Part shown: in pieces, positions 49,844 to 59,799 of the stretch
How positions within the stretch are numbered: the stretch's first letter is position 1
How the letters are laid out: each line of letters starts with the position of its first letter
NCBI RefSeq assembly: GCF_004337365.2
Contig: NZ_CP044016.1
Location: 2,914,001-2,978,000, forward strand
Length of the DNA stretch: 64,000 nt
Reading direction: 5' to 3'
Source of the DNA: Rhizosphaericola mali
Lineage (GTDB): Bacteria; Bacteroidota; Bacteroidia; Chitinophagales; Chitinophagaceae
Made by a program: the position numbers and the translations under genes
The notes under the pieces: generated by a model
Told to the model about the DNA's origin: nothing
The model's database searches: none
Seen by the model: only the letters and a program-made list of their open reading frames with translations

Positions 49844-52800
49844 ATGTCCGTAAGACTATATGTCCTGTTACTACTATTATGCTTTGGGAAAAATGCTCAA
49901 GCCCAGCAAAAACCGAAAATTTTGCATATCAATGGCGCAGTAAAAGATACTAATGGTATTTTTTTAGATAGTGCAATAATATTTACAACAAAAGACACTG
50001 CTTTATCTGATACGGCAGGGAAATATAAAATAAATGTCACATCAGGAGACTCTGTTTTTATAGCAAAAAAAGGCTACTATACCAATGGTTATATACCACA
50101 ATCAGAACACGCAACGATATTAATGGTTGCAGCACCACCTCCAGAAATAGAAAGTGATAGTCTGAATATTAGAGGTTTGGTAAGAGACACTTCACATCAG
50201 CCAATAGCCAATGCTTTAGTTTATACATTTGGTGATAGTACACACACAGACTCAAGTGGATTATTTCGGATAAACATCAAAAAAGGAGATACGGTATTTG
50301 TAGCTTCGGATAAACACAATTCTTTATTCTATGTCCCTCGCTCGGACACATCCTCGCTAGTATTGACACCGAAAAGAGTACGAAAAGATATCACTTTGGT
50401 CTCTCCGTCTGACACGACTAGTAAAAAAAGTAATTTCGGAGAGGATAACTTAGAAGATGTTGTTGTTGTGGGTTATGGAACTCAAAATAGAAAAGATCTT
50501 ACGAGTGCTGTAGCTACTATTAAATCAAAAGAATTAATCAATCGACCTACGACCAATTTAATCGGAAGTTTGCAAGGTTTAAGTCCTGGTCTTATCGTCA
50601 ATCGATCCTCTGGACAACCTGGCAAAGAAGGATTTACACTTCAAACACGCGGATACACCTCCGTAAACGGAGGTAATTTGTTAGGACTTGTGGATGGAGT
50701 AAATGGAGATATCACAACCGTAAATCCATATGATATAGAATCTGTCACCGTATTAAAAGATGCCTCCGCAGCTGCCATCTATGGTGCAAGAGCTGCTGGT
50801 GGAGTTGTATTAGTTACTACCAAAAGAGGGAAACGTGGATTTCATGTGAACTATAATACAATGATAGGCGTACAAAAATCCGTCAAACGCCCAGACAGAA
50901 TTCATAGTTGGCAAGAAGCCGAATTAGCTAATGAAGCGAGTATTAATGCGGGACAAAACCAAATCTACACAGATCAACAAATCAATTGGATGAAAGATCC
51001 CAACACGAACTATCAAATATCCGCGACAGATCCAAGCAATTATGACTATTACTATGATATGAATCAAATCCCTTTGATGGTAAAAAATAGTGCCATGGCA
51101 TCTACACATAATCTTTCCTTTAGTGGTGGGACGAATAAAGACAACTACTATTTTTCTCTTGGATATTACGACCAAGACGGACTTTTTAAAGTAGGAGAAA
51201 ATTCTACCAATAGAGTTAATCTAAGATTTAACTATAATCATGAATTGAATAATATATTTGATATCACTTCAAAAATAGCGTATCGAAAAACGTATACAAC
51301 TTCTCCAAGTTATGGAGGTGATGGTATTTTTGATTATTTATATTCTAGTCCAACTCGATTTCCCATCTATGTTCCGAATACAGAAAACTATATTTTCAAT
51401 CAATCTGCCAACTATGCATATCCTTATTTAAAAGATGGAGGCGCGACGGACAACAAATTCGAAGAATTAACAACGATGTTCCAATTGAGGGCAAAAGATT
51501 TCATCCCAGGTGTCATGTTACGTGCAGTATATGGAGGTCGCTACACGATTGAAGGAAATGAAATTGTCAAGCGTACAGTTTCCTTATATAATATCACAGA
51601 AAATGTAGGATTTTTAAATAATCCTAATTCCTATGAAAAAGATCGAAACTTAACTTATTCCAATAATATTCAGTTACTAGCAGACTATGATAAGAAAATA
51701 TACAAACATTCCTTTCACGTATTAGGAGGTTACGCATTTGAAAATTATAGTCAAAATAATACAGTCGCTATCGCTAGAAATTTATCTTCCAATGATTTAT
51801 TTACCTTAAACATTGGAGATCCTTCTCAAGCTACCAACTCAGAAGATATACAAGAGTGGGCAATGTCTTCTTTCTTTGGAAGATTTGAGTACAATTATAA
51901 TAGTAAATATTTGTTTCAAGCTACGGTCAGAGCAGATGGTAATTCTAGATTGGACCCAAATAATCGTTGGAAAACATTTCCTTCGTTCTCTGTAGGTTGG
52001 CGATTAGCACAGGAAAGTTGGTTTCAAAAAGCACTTCCCATTTTTAATGAATTCAAAATCAGAGCTTCTTGGGGAAGATTGGGAAATTCTGACGGAGTAA
52101 ATGGTGTGATCTCCAACTATGATTATTTTTCCATGCTTGTCAATGGGGAATATTATCCATTTAATAACAACAGAACACCTTCTTATTATCAACAAATTTT
52201 ACCAACACTTAATAAAACATGGGAAATTGTTGATACTAAAGATATCGGGATAGATGTTGGCATGTTGAAAAACCGATTAACATTCACCGCTGATTACTAT
52301 GTTAGAAATAATGATAATATGCTGATGACTCCAGCCTATCCAGCATTTATGGGAATAACGCCATCCTCTTCCAATAAAGGAAAATTCCAAACTAAGGGAT
52401 GGGAATTTGCTATTGGATGGAAAGATAATATTGGGCAAGAATTTAGTTACTGGGTAAATGCCAACATTTCCAATAATACCAATAAAGTGATTGCTTATGG
52501 TGGTGCAAAAGCGGTACAAGCAGGACAAAACTACATTATAGAAGGTCAGCCCATTAATACGATATGGGGATTCAAAGCCCAAGGTTTATTTCAAACAGCC
52601 GCTGAAGTTGCTAGTTCGCCACTATTCAGAACTACAACCGGCCCTGGAGATATCAAATATGAAGACATTGATGGCAACGGCTCCATTACTGTTGGCAACA
52701 GTCGTTTAGGTTCTTCTGGGGATTTAGTCAAATTAGGTGATACGTATCCACACTATATATATGGGTTTAGTTTCGGTGCAAATTATAAAGGATTTGATTT

Positions 52801-53224
52801 TTCTGCGATGTTTCAAGGTGTAGGCAAAAGAGTATTCATGCCTTCCATTAATGATTTGTACGCATATTCATCTTCTTCAGTTATGCCTTTAGATTATAGT
52901 TTGGATTATTGGACTGCAAATAATAAAGATGCAAGATTTCCAAGAATGTATTTGAATGGCACACAGAATACCGTTTCTTCCTCGTATTGGTTAATGAATG
53001 GCGCGTATTTAAGACTAAAAAATGTACAACTGGGATATACATTACCCAATAGTTGGTTAGCAAAATATAAAGTTCAAAGTTTGAGAATATTCTTTACGGG
53101 TCAAGACCTTTGGACCAAAAGCAACCTTTGGATAAAATCACTTGATCCAGAAACCGCAGCAGGGAATCCATGGAGATATCCTCTCATGAAAAATTATTCA
53201 TTTGGAATCAACCTAAACTTCTAA
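49844..53224 (+). CDS. SusC/RagA-type TonB-dependent receptor with duplicated N-terminal domains
   Basis: A 1126-residue outer-membrane receptor that imports glycans or other large solutes with its SusD partner. Order: Sec signal (MSVRLYVLLLLLCFGKNAQAQ), two successive carboxypeptidase-regulatory-like domains (about 27-92 and 105-175) that align with each other (both hold VKDT/VRDT, a SDTAGKYKIN/TDSSGLFRIN core and GDSVF/GDTVF), a TonB-box-like EDVVVVGYGTQ near 205, the plug with YDIESVTVLKDASAAAIYGARAAGGVVLVTTKRG, and the barrel ending in NYSFGINLNF. Most SusC proteins have one such N-terminal domain. The SusD gene follows after 2 bases. No glycoside hydrolase is linked. Confidence 0.93.
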   Translation: MSVRLYVLLLLLCFGKNAQAQQKPKILHINGAVKDTNGIFLDSAIIFTTKDTALSDTAGKYKINVTSGDSVFIAKKGYYTNGYIPQSEHATILMVAAPPPEIESDSLNIRGLVRDTSHQPIANALVYTFGDSTHTDSSGLFRINIKKGDTVFVASDKHNSLFYVPRSDTSSLVLTPKRVRKDITLVSPSDTTSKKSNFGEDNLEDVVVVGYGTQNRKDLTSAVATIKSKELINRPTTNLIGSLQGLSPGLIVNRSSGQPGKEGFTLQTRGYTSVNGGNLLGLVDGVNGDITTVNPYDIESVTVLKDASAAAIYGARAAGGVVLVTTKRGKRGFHVNYNTMIGVQKSVKRPDRIHSWQEAELANEASINAGQNQIYTDQQINWMKDPNTNYQISATDPSNYDYYYDMNQIPLMVKNSAMASTHNLSFSGGTNKDNYYFSLGYYDQDGLFKVGENSTNRVNLRFNYNHELNNIFDITSKIAYRKTYTTSPSYGGDGIFDYLYSSPTRFPIYVPNTENYIFNQSANYAYPYLKDGGATDNKFEELTTMFQLRAKDFIPGVMLRAVYGGRYTIEGNEIVKRTVSLYNITENVGFLNNPNSYEKDRNLTYSNNIQLLADYDKKIYKHSFHVLGGYAFENYSQNNTVAIARNLSSNDLFTLNIGDPSQATNSEDIQEWAMSSFFGRFEYNYNSKYLFQATVRADGNSRLDPNNRWKTFPSFSVGWRLAQESWFQKALPIFNEFKIRASWGRLGNSDGVNGVISNYDYFSMLVNGEYYPFNNNRTPSYYQQILPTLNKTWEIVDTKDIGIDVGMLKNRLTFTADYYVRNNDNMLMTPAYPAFMGITPSSSNKGKFQTKGWEFAIGWKDNIGQEFSYWVNANISNNTNKVIAYGGAKAVQAGQNYIIEGQPINTIWGFKAQGLFQTAAEVASSPLFRTTTGPGDIKYEDIDGNGSITVGNSRLGSSGDLVKLGDTYPHYIYGFSFGANYKGFDFSAMFQGVGKRVFMPSINDLYAYSSSSVMPLDYSLDYWTANNKDARFPRMYLNGTQNTVSSSYWLMNGAYLRLKNVQLGYTLPNSWLAKYKVQSLRIFFTGQDLWTKSNLWIKSLDPETAAGNPWRYPLMKNYSFGINLNF

Positions 53225-53226
53225 TC

Positions 53227-54876
53227 ATGCAAAAGCTTACTATAAATTATTTACTATTTCTTTTATCTGGAAGTTTACTTGTTTTTTCTTGTAATAAACA
53301 ATTAGATAAGACACCAGAATCTCAATTATCAGATGCTACTTTTTGGAAAAATCCAAATGATCTAAAATTAGCTTGTAATGCTTTGTATAGTTACCTACCA
53401 GGAATGGAAAGTAACGGCTACGATAATCGTTCAGATAATGCATATGGACTAGCACCAAATGACATCAGCGATGGCAGTCGGGTCGTTACCGGTTCTAACT
53501 CCGATTGGTCAAGATCCTACGCAGCTATTCGAATAGCAAATAATATTATCGAAAAAGCTACTAATGTTACAGGAAATGCTGCAGAAATTAATAGATATAT
53601 TTCAGAAGCCAAATTTTTCAGAGCTTATTTTCATTTTGAGCTAACAAAAAGATTTGGAGATGTTCCTCTTATTCTCAGAACTTTCACTGACGCTGATACA
53701 TTAATGAAAGCACATCGAACTAATAGAAATATTGTCATCGATTCCGCGCTAAAAGATCTTACTGACGCGGCACCATATTTACCAACAGCCCAAAGTTTGC
53801 AAAATGAAGACTATGGAAGAATTTCCTCAGGAGCTACCATTGCATTAAAATCTGTTGTCGCTTTATTTGAAGGTAGTTGGGCTAAATATCATGAAGAAAA
53901 TACAAGCTATAGTAATAAATATTTTGACACAGTTATCAATGCATCCCAACAATTAATATCGAGTGGTCAATATAGTTTGTTTAATTATAGTCCAAAACAA
54001 GACAGTAGCTATTTTTACTTATTCCAATATGCGGGAGATGGCGCCACAAATTCAGAAAGTATTTTTGTGCGTCTATACGGACAAAACATTTTTAATAGTA
54101 TCGCATCACACCGATATACTCAAAATCTTGATTCTGGCTACACATGTGCCACTAGGAGTTTAATGGATGCGTATTTATATAAAGATGGATTGCCAATAGG
54201 CAAAACAACTTATAGCACAACACAGGATTCAACAATGGCAGAATTTACCAATCGAGATCCTCGACTAGGAATGACGGTATTTAATAAAGACCTTTGGTAT
54301 ATAAGTTCGGACTACCAACCCACATTTTCATTCACATTAACGGGATACAAAACTGCAAAATATTTCATCCCAAGTGATTTTGGGTTAAATGCCAGTTATG
54401 TCGATAATATTATTATTCGTTATGCGGAGATTTTATTAAACTATGCAGAAGCTACCTACGAACGCAACGGTTCTATTTCAGATAATGTTTTAAATACAAC
54501 CATAAATCTGCTCAGAAAAAGAGTCAATATGCCGGATTTAACAAATAGCTTCGTCAGTAGTAATGGACTAAATATGTTGGATGAAATAAGAAGAGAACGT
54601 AGAGTTGAATTTGCTTTGGAAGGTAATCATCGCTATTGGGATATTATCCGTTGGAAAATTGCTGAAAATGTACTTCCATTAGCCGTTAGAGGATCGAAAA
54701 TATTTGCAAATGAACAATCCAATATTCCGAGTAATCCCAATTTGGATGAAAATAGATATATCATAGTCCAATCCGCAGCATTAAGAAAGTTCGATCCTCA
54801 AAAGGATTATCTAACTCCACTCCCAACCAATGATATCGGCAACGATGAGAATCTCACACAAAATCTAGGTTGGTAA
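53227..54876 (+). CDS. SusD/RagB-type nutrient-binding lipoprotein
   Basis: A 549-residue surface lipoprotein, partner of the preceding SusC. A lipobox places the acylated Cys at 22 (LLVFSC), and the SusD TPR scaffold is seen in AKFFRAYFHFELTKRFGDVPLI (near 130), an internal RISSGATIALKSVVALFEGSW, and the C-terminal SusD family segment ILLNYAEATYERNG followed by DEIRRERRVEFALEGNHRYWDIIRWK. The start overlaps closely with the SusC stop (2-base gap), so translation is coupled. Ligand is unknown; without nearby enzymes it may be a peptide, iron or simple glycan. Confidence 0.95.
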   Translation: MQKLTINYLLFLLSGSLLVFSCNKQLDKTPESQLSDATFWKNPNDLKLACNALYSYLPGMESNGYDNRSDNAYGLAPNDISDGSRVVTGSNSDWSRSYAAIRIANNIIEKATNVTGNAAEINRYISEAKFFRAYFHFELTKRFGDVPLILRTFTDADTLMKAHRTNRNIVIDSALKDLTDAAPYLPTAQSLQNEDYGRISSGATIALKSVVALFEGSWAKYHEENTSYSNKYFDTVINASQQLISSGQYSLFNYSPKQDSSYFYLFQYAGDGATNSESIFVRLYGQNIFNSIASHRYTQNLDSGYTCATRSLMDAYLYKDGLPIGKTTYSTTQDSTMAEFTNRDPRLGMTVFNKDLWYISSDYQPTFSFTLTGYKTAKYFIPSDFGLNASYVDNIIIRYAEILLNYAEATYERNGSISDNVLNTTINLLRKRVNMPDLTNSFVSSNGLNMLDEIRRERRVEFALEGNHRYWDIIRWKIAENVLPLAVRGSKIFANEQSNIPSNPNLDENRYIIVQSAALRKFDPQKDYLTPLPTNDIGNDENLTQNLGW

Positions 54877-54914
54877 AATAAAAGCCTCGCAAATAATTGC
54901 GAGGCTTTTATTTT
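54875..54914 (+). terminator. Terminator after the SusD gene
   Basis: An 18-base perfect stem (54875-54892 with 54897-54914) around ATAA. It overlaps the SusD stop codon, is symmetrical and sits between converging genes, so it acts in both directions. Confidence 0.9.
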
Positions 54915-54928
54915 AGAATGAAACTATA

Positions 54929-56410
54929 TTAATAATTAAATTTTGTCCAACCCTTATGCCAAGTAGCATACTCACCACCAGCAGACAAACCTCCCGCAAA
55001 TGTCACAGGAACAATAAATGCACGACTCGTTATTAGCGCATCAGTAAAGTTAACACCACTAGCAGTCATCAATGGTGAATTTCCAGTTGGCGTCCAATCT
55101 GGATTTGCATAATCAAATGGACGAGTAAAATTTGCTTCGGGAGCCGTCGTCACAACTCTATTTCCAATAGCTGTAAACCAATTATTCAAAATTGCTGCGG
55201 TCATTCCCGTAGGTGTTGCATTAGCAGAATACCCCATCGCAGAACCAAATCCATTTGTAAAAACAACATTACCTTTTATACGAAGAGTACTATCATTACC
55301 AGCAGAAGTACCAATATTCAAATCTGTAGCACGACCAGTACTCGCATCAATCAATATACCATTCGTCCATCCAACTATGGCAGAATTATATAAAGACAAA
55401 GAAGAATTACGACGAATCTGTATAGCTGAACCCAAATAATTACTATTTCCAATATTCGCAGCAGTTGCTCTCGGTCCGAATAGAGAAACATTACTAAACA
55501 CCGCTTTCGTTTGTGGTGTATTTACGGTTCCAGAAGCATCATTATCACTTTCAAATCCTTCTGACTTAGAAACGTCAGCAATAGATGAATCTCTAATAAT
55601 CAAACCAAATTGTACAGAACCACTATAACCATTATCCGTATCAAAATCATCATCTTGCGTTTTATACGCAATCAAATACTTACAATTTACAGTACCTCCA
55701 AACCACTCAAACGCATCATCTTTTGCAAAAGAAACTTGAATATGATCAATCGTAGTACCACTACCAACAGCGCATAAGGTCAAGCTATTAATTTCTTGAT
55801 TAGGCAAATACGCATTTCCTGCATATTCAATACGAACGTATTGCATTGTCCCAGAATTATCATCATCCACTGCAGTCGGCGCTATTGCATCACCGTTTCC
55901 AGCGTATGGACCACTCGCTGCCGTACTATAACCGCCTTCGGGAAAATAAAGATGCTGCCCAGAAGCTCCACCATTATTGGCATTAATACTTGCTTTGCCT
56001 AAAAGTGCAATACCTCCCCAATCTCCAGAAACAGGATTAGGATTAGAAGAAGTAAATACAATTGGAGCATCTGCTGTACCAACAGCAATTATTTTTGCAC
56101 CTCTTTCTATAACAAGTGTAGATGCTTGATTAGCTAAATAATCACCTTTTACCGTTGCCCCGGCTTCTACAGTAACAGTAGCACCACTTTTTACATATAC
56201 AAATCCAGAAATTGTATTATTATCAGCAGCTCTCAGAGTTGTATCACTCGTAATATTCCCTGTCAATCTTACGATTTTTCCAGTAGTCGTACCGCCTCCA
56301 TCTCCACTTGGAACTTCTACAATAAATGGTTCTCCATCCGATTCTATTTTACGGCAAGCAACAGTACTCAGAGCAATAACAGTAGCCAAACCCAAAACGT
56401 ACTTTTTCAT
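54929..56410 (-). CDS. Beta-helix-like lipoprotein partnered with a TonB receptor
   Basis: A 493-residue lipoprotein (lipobox ALSTVAC, Cys19). A Gly/Thr-rich linker follows, then a repetitive right-handed parallel beta-helix-like region (VYVKSGATVTVEAGATVKG, STLVIERGAKIIAVGTADAPIVFTSS, GDWGGIALLGKA). An Asp-rich stretch (TQDDDFDTDNGYSG, EGFESDNDASG) could bind calcium. It is a recognised but unnamed Bacteroidota family whose genes often sit beside a TonB-dependent receptor, as here (52 bases downstream of one). Probably a surface partner of that receptor, by analogy with SusD; ligand unknown. Confidence 0.78.
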   Translation of the reverse strand: MKKYVLGLATVIALSTVACRKIESDGEPFIVEVPSGDGGGTTTGKIVRLTGNITSDTTLRAADNNTISGFVYVKSGATVTVEAGATVKGDYLANQASTLVIERGAKIIAVGTADAPIVFTSSNPNPVSGDWGGIALLGKASINANNGGASGQHLYFPEGGYSTAASGPYAGNGDAIAPTAVDDDNSGTMQYVRIEYAGNAYLPNQEINSLTLCAVGSGTTIDHIQVSFAKDDAFEWFGGTVNCKYLIAYKTQDDDFDTDNGYSGSVQFGLIIRDSSIADVSKSEGFESDNDASGTVNTPQTKAVFSNVSLFGPRATAANIGNSNYLGSAIQIRRNSSLSLYNSAIVGWTNGILIDASTGRATDLNIGTSAGNDSTLRIKGNVVFTNGFGSAMGYSANATPTGMTAAILNNWFTAIGNRVVTTAPEANFTRPFDYANPDWTPTGNSPLMTASGVNFTDALITSRAFIVPVTFAGGLSAGGEYATWHKGWTKFNY

Positions 56411-56462
56411 ATTTTCTATTTATTTAATATTTGTTGTAAAAAATTTATTCTTTGTATAAGTT

Positions 56463-59261
56463 TTATAAATTATAGTTGAATGTTAGATTAAAATTGGTTC
56501 CGTATTTTCTTGAAAAACGTAAAGGATCAGTTCCTTTTTTATAAGAGGATTTATCATCCGCATTTTGGTAAAACTTGAGTGTATTATTCAAAATATTAGA
56601 AGCACTCAGTCTAAATTCGCCTTTTTGTTTCCAGACTTTTTGAGCTACTTGTAGATCTAACACAGGCCTTGTTGCTTCCCATACATCTGGACGACCTCCA
56701 GCCATATCCAAATCACCTAACATATAAATTCTTTTTCCTATTTGATTGTACATTAAGGTAGTTGAGAAACCTTTTTCTTCCAGATCATACATTAAAGACA
56801 TATTCACTAGATAAGGAGATTGACCGACCATTTGACGATTAATATTCCGAGATGCATCTTTTACACGACTATAGATATATGCCGTATTTCCTTGAAAAGT
56901 AAAGTGGCGCAATGCATTTACGAAATCTAATTTTTTTCTAAGTTCCAACTCCGCACCATAAGAGTTGGCTTTATCTGTATTTCTAAAAGTAAGATTTTGA
57001 CCACCTTGCTCCATCTGTTGCTCTATTGGATTTTTGAAATGCTTGTAAAATGCACCCAGCGTAAACAATTCACCAGCTCTTTGATACAATTCATATCTTA
57101 AATCCAAATTGGTAATTTTGGTTCTTACCAAAGCAGGATTACCACTTACACTTGCATTTAGTTCAAAATCGTATAATGCCAAACTTGCCAATTCTCTTAA
57201 CTCTGGGCGAATCACCGTTTGAGAGGCAGACAATCTCAAATTAGTCAGATTATTTAATTTATACGTCGCATTTAATCCTGGTAAGAAATCGGTCTTTTTA
57301 GTATGATTAAATTTATTAGACCAAGTTTTATTTGAACCAACCAATTGATCATAGTTTTCCATCCTTACGCCCCAAACAACACGCAACTTATCTGTAAACT
57401 GATTATCAAATTGTACATAGCCCGCATTTAAAATGGTATTTGCCATATATCGCAAATCACTATTTGGCAAAATTGAAAATTCTAGTTGCCCAGGATTTGT
57501 CCCTAAATTGGAAGAAGCAAATGCTTGATCAGGATTCATTTGGCGCAATGAAGCATTGTCTCCAACCAACTGATAAATAAACATCGTCGCATCATATAAG
57601 CGATCCTTTACTTGTAACATATAGCCACCTTTTACAGTTTGCTTATTACCCAACATGTTGAAGTTATAGGAAAGATCACCTCCTGCAGTATAGATATAAT
57701 CACTCAAACTTTGGAATAATCTATTACTACTTCTGATATCATATCCAGACCCAATACTTAATTCATAAGGATTATCTGTACCTGCGGGACGATAGTACAT
57801 GTATCTACGTTGATCAGGACTATACGCATCTAAAATACTAAAGGAACCATACCATTTTAATTTTAATGGATCAATTATAGCATGTTCGCCTAATAATTGG
57901 GTGGTAAAGAAAGTATTTTGTTTAAATGAATTTTCTTCACCATATCCATCTTCTCCAGCTTCAGTACCACCTCTATCATAGTCAATACCTTTACGATATA
58001 TCGTATAACTATTTGTATTGACATTAATTAATGATTTGAGGGAAATTTTATTTTTATTATTCAACTGCATGGATAGCCCAACCAATCCTCCAAGCGTAGT
58101 CAATTGGTTATAACGATTATCCATCCATGAATTATTCGGTGTACCAAAACCACCGTTGCCATCAACGACGTTGTCTTGATTAATCATTTGGGTAATACTA
58201 TTGTTCCTATAATAGTTAAGCCCAAAAACTCCGCCTATTTTTTTTCCAAATAATGTACCTGTAAATCCACCATTTGCTTGAAGAATAATATTCTGAGAGC
58301 CTTTACCAATACGCGCCATCCAATCATCATTCATGTTTTTACCAATCTCATTTTTTTGCGCAGCACTTAATAATCTAAATTGATTTTTAGTTGTATATCC
58401 GCTTGGTGTACTATGATAGCCATTATCGATTCCCAACCAATCTAATCCACCAGACTTTTGCTTATAAAAATCCTTACCAAATGATTGTGCATTTGCCCCA
58501 GTACCTATTTGAATATTGAAAAAGTTTTTATTGGGAATATCTTTGGTATTTACTTGGATTAAACCGCCTGCCCATTCACCAGGCATCTCCGGCACGAAAG
58601 CTTTATTGATGATGATATTATCCAACATCTGTGCAGGAATAATATCAAATGAAAATGTTTTACGATCTGGTTCTGTTGAGGTTAACAATATGCCATTTAA
58701 CATCGCTTGATTGTAACGATCGGCGAGCCCTCTAACTACTAAAAATTTTCCATCCAGCAAACTTACACCTGGTGTGCGTCTTAGGACTTCACCTGTATTT
58801 CTATCAGGTGAACGTCTAATTGCCTCAGCTGAAATAACAGAAGCTACTGTATTGGTATTTTTTTGAAATTGAATTAATGCGTTTACAGTCTCTTTCCTAG
58901 CAGAAGAGGACTTTACTGTTACATTTTCGAGATTGTCTACTTTAGTTTGCAATACGACTGGCAGATCATCATTGCCTCGTAGTTTAACTTCAAAATCATT
59001 CAAATTTTGAGTTGCATAACCAACCGACGTTATAGTTACATTGTATTTACCAGCATTCATTGTCGCAACAAAGTAACCATCTATATCAGATTGTACTTTT
59101 ACGTTACTTGGCTGAAAAATAACAGTTGCACCAACAACTGGATGATTACTTTCGTCTAATATCCTACCTGATACTTTTGCTTTTTGGGCATGAAGAATAC
59201 CAATTACAAAAAAAGCAATTACAAAAAATCCGAACCGAAGACGGTTATTGGGAGAAAGCAT
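56463..59261 (-). CDS. TonB-dependent receptor with carboxypeptidase-like N-terminal domain
   Basis: A 932-residue outer-membrane receptor. Order: signal (RFGFFVIAFFVIGILHAQ), a CarboxypepD_reg-like domain (VSGRILDESNHPVVGATVIFQPS, about 28-110), a plug region with VISAEAIRRSPDRNTGEVLRRTPGVSLLDGKFLVVRGL, and a long beta-barrel ending in YGTNFNLTFNYNL. Start ATG 59261 is used; an upstream in-frame TTG at 59294 has no signal-peptide logic. It heads an operon with the beta-helix lipoprotein. The RGLADRYNQAMLNG stretch is the family's plug motif. Substrate is unknown. Confidence 0.92.
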   Translation of the reverse strand: MLSPNNRLRFGFFVIAFFVIGILHAQKAKVSGRILDESNHPVVGATVIFQPSNVKVQSDIDGYFVATMNAGKYNVTITSVGYATQNLNDFEVKLRGNDDLPVVLQTKVDNLENVTVKSSSARKETVNALIQFQKNTNTVASVISAEAIRRSPDRNTGEVLRRTPGVSLLDGKFLVVRGLADRYNQAMLNGILLTSTEPDRKTFSFDIIPAQMLDNIIINKAFVPEMPGEWAGGLIQVNTKDIPNKNFFNIQIGTGANAQSFGKDFYKQKSGGLDWLGIDNGYHSTPSGYTTKNQFRLLSAAQKNEIGKNMNDDWMARIGKGSQNIILQANGGFTGTLFGKKIGGVFGLNYYRNNSITQMINQDNVVDGNGGFGTPNNSWMDNRYNQLTTLGGLVGLSMQLNNKNKISLKSLINVNTNSYTIYRKGIDYDRGGTEAGEDGYGEENSFKQNTFFTTQLLGEHAIIDPLKLKWYGSFSILDAYSPDQRRYMYYRPAGTDNPYELSIGSGYDIRSSNRLFQSLSDYIYTAGGDLSYNFNMLGNKQTVKGGYMLQVKDRLYDATMFIYQLVGDNASLRQMNPDQAFASSNLGTNPGQLEFSILPNSDLRYMANTILNAGYVQFDNQFTDKLRVVWGVRMENYDQLVGSNKTWSNKFNHTKKTDFLPGLNATYKLNNLTNLRLSASQTVIRPELRELASLALYDFELNASVSGNPALVRTKITNLDLRYELYQRAGELFTLGAFYKHFKNPIEQQMEQGGQNLTFRNTDKANSYGAELELRKKLDFVNALRHFTFQGNTAYIYSRVKDASRNINRQMVGQSPYLVNMSLMYDLEEKGFSTTLMYNQIGKRIYMLGDLDMAGGRPDVWEATRPVLDLQVAQKVWKQKGEFRLSASNILNNTLKFYQNADDKSSYKKGTDPLRFSRKYGTNFNLTFNYNL

Positions 59262-59343
59262 GTTTGGTTTATTTGCCGCAAAGATGTCATGCAAATATTA
59301 CCTAAATGTTACGCCGAGGTTAATAAAATGTTACCAAAAATTA

Positions 59344-59769
59344 TTATTCATCCTCTTCCGGCCTTCCATCCATGAAAGTTTCTAAATCTCGACGATCTTT
59401 TTTGGATGGATGTCCTATTTTACTAAGACGTTTTCCTGTATGGAAAGAAGTTGGCGCATATTTTACAATATCCAAATCCTCTTTTGGTGTGATATCTTCA
59501 TAATTTTTAATAGCATCAGGATATCCTACGCGTTTTGTCAATAACCCAGTAACTTTTATTACCCATTTGCGAGCCTCAGTTTTAATTTCATATACTTCAT
59601 TAAGATTGACATTCCGAGAAGCCTTGACCGTTTGTGGCCCCATCGCACTATTGTTAAGTACGATTTTAACCCGCCCCTTATCACATGCATCTGCAGCTTG
59701 ACTACGCGTTTTGAATAAACGTATAGACCATAAATATTTGTCCACTCTTAATTTTTCTGAATCCGCCAT
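59344..59769 (-). CDS. Hsp15-like S4-domain RNA-binding protein
   Basis: A 141-residue protein with an N-terminal S4 RNA-binding domain (LRVDKYLWSIRLFKTRSQAADACDKGRVKI, residues 7-36) and a basic C-terminus, matching the Hsp15 family that binds stalled 50S subunits carrying nascent peptidyl-tRNA. The C-terminal RLSKIGHPSKKDRRDLE is also typical. A TACTTTTG box about 18 bases before its ATG is a plausible promoter. It lies 31 bases after the EEP gene in the same direction. Confidence 0.9.
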   Translation of the reverse strand: MADSEKLRVDKYLWSIRLFKTRSQAADACDKGRVKIVLNNSAMGPQTVKASRNVNLNEVYEIKTEARKWVIKVTGLLTKRVGYPDAIKNYEDITPKEDLDIVKYAPTSFHTGKRLSKIGHPSKKDRRDLETFMDGRPEEDE

Positions 59770-59799
59770 AATGCCATTTTTCTATACCAAAAGTAAAAA

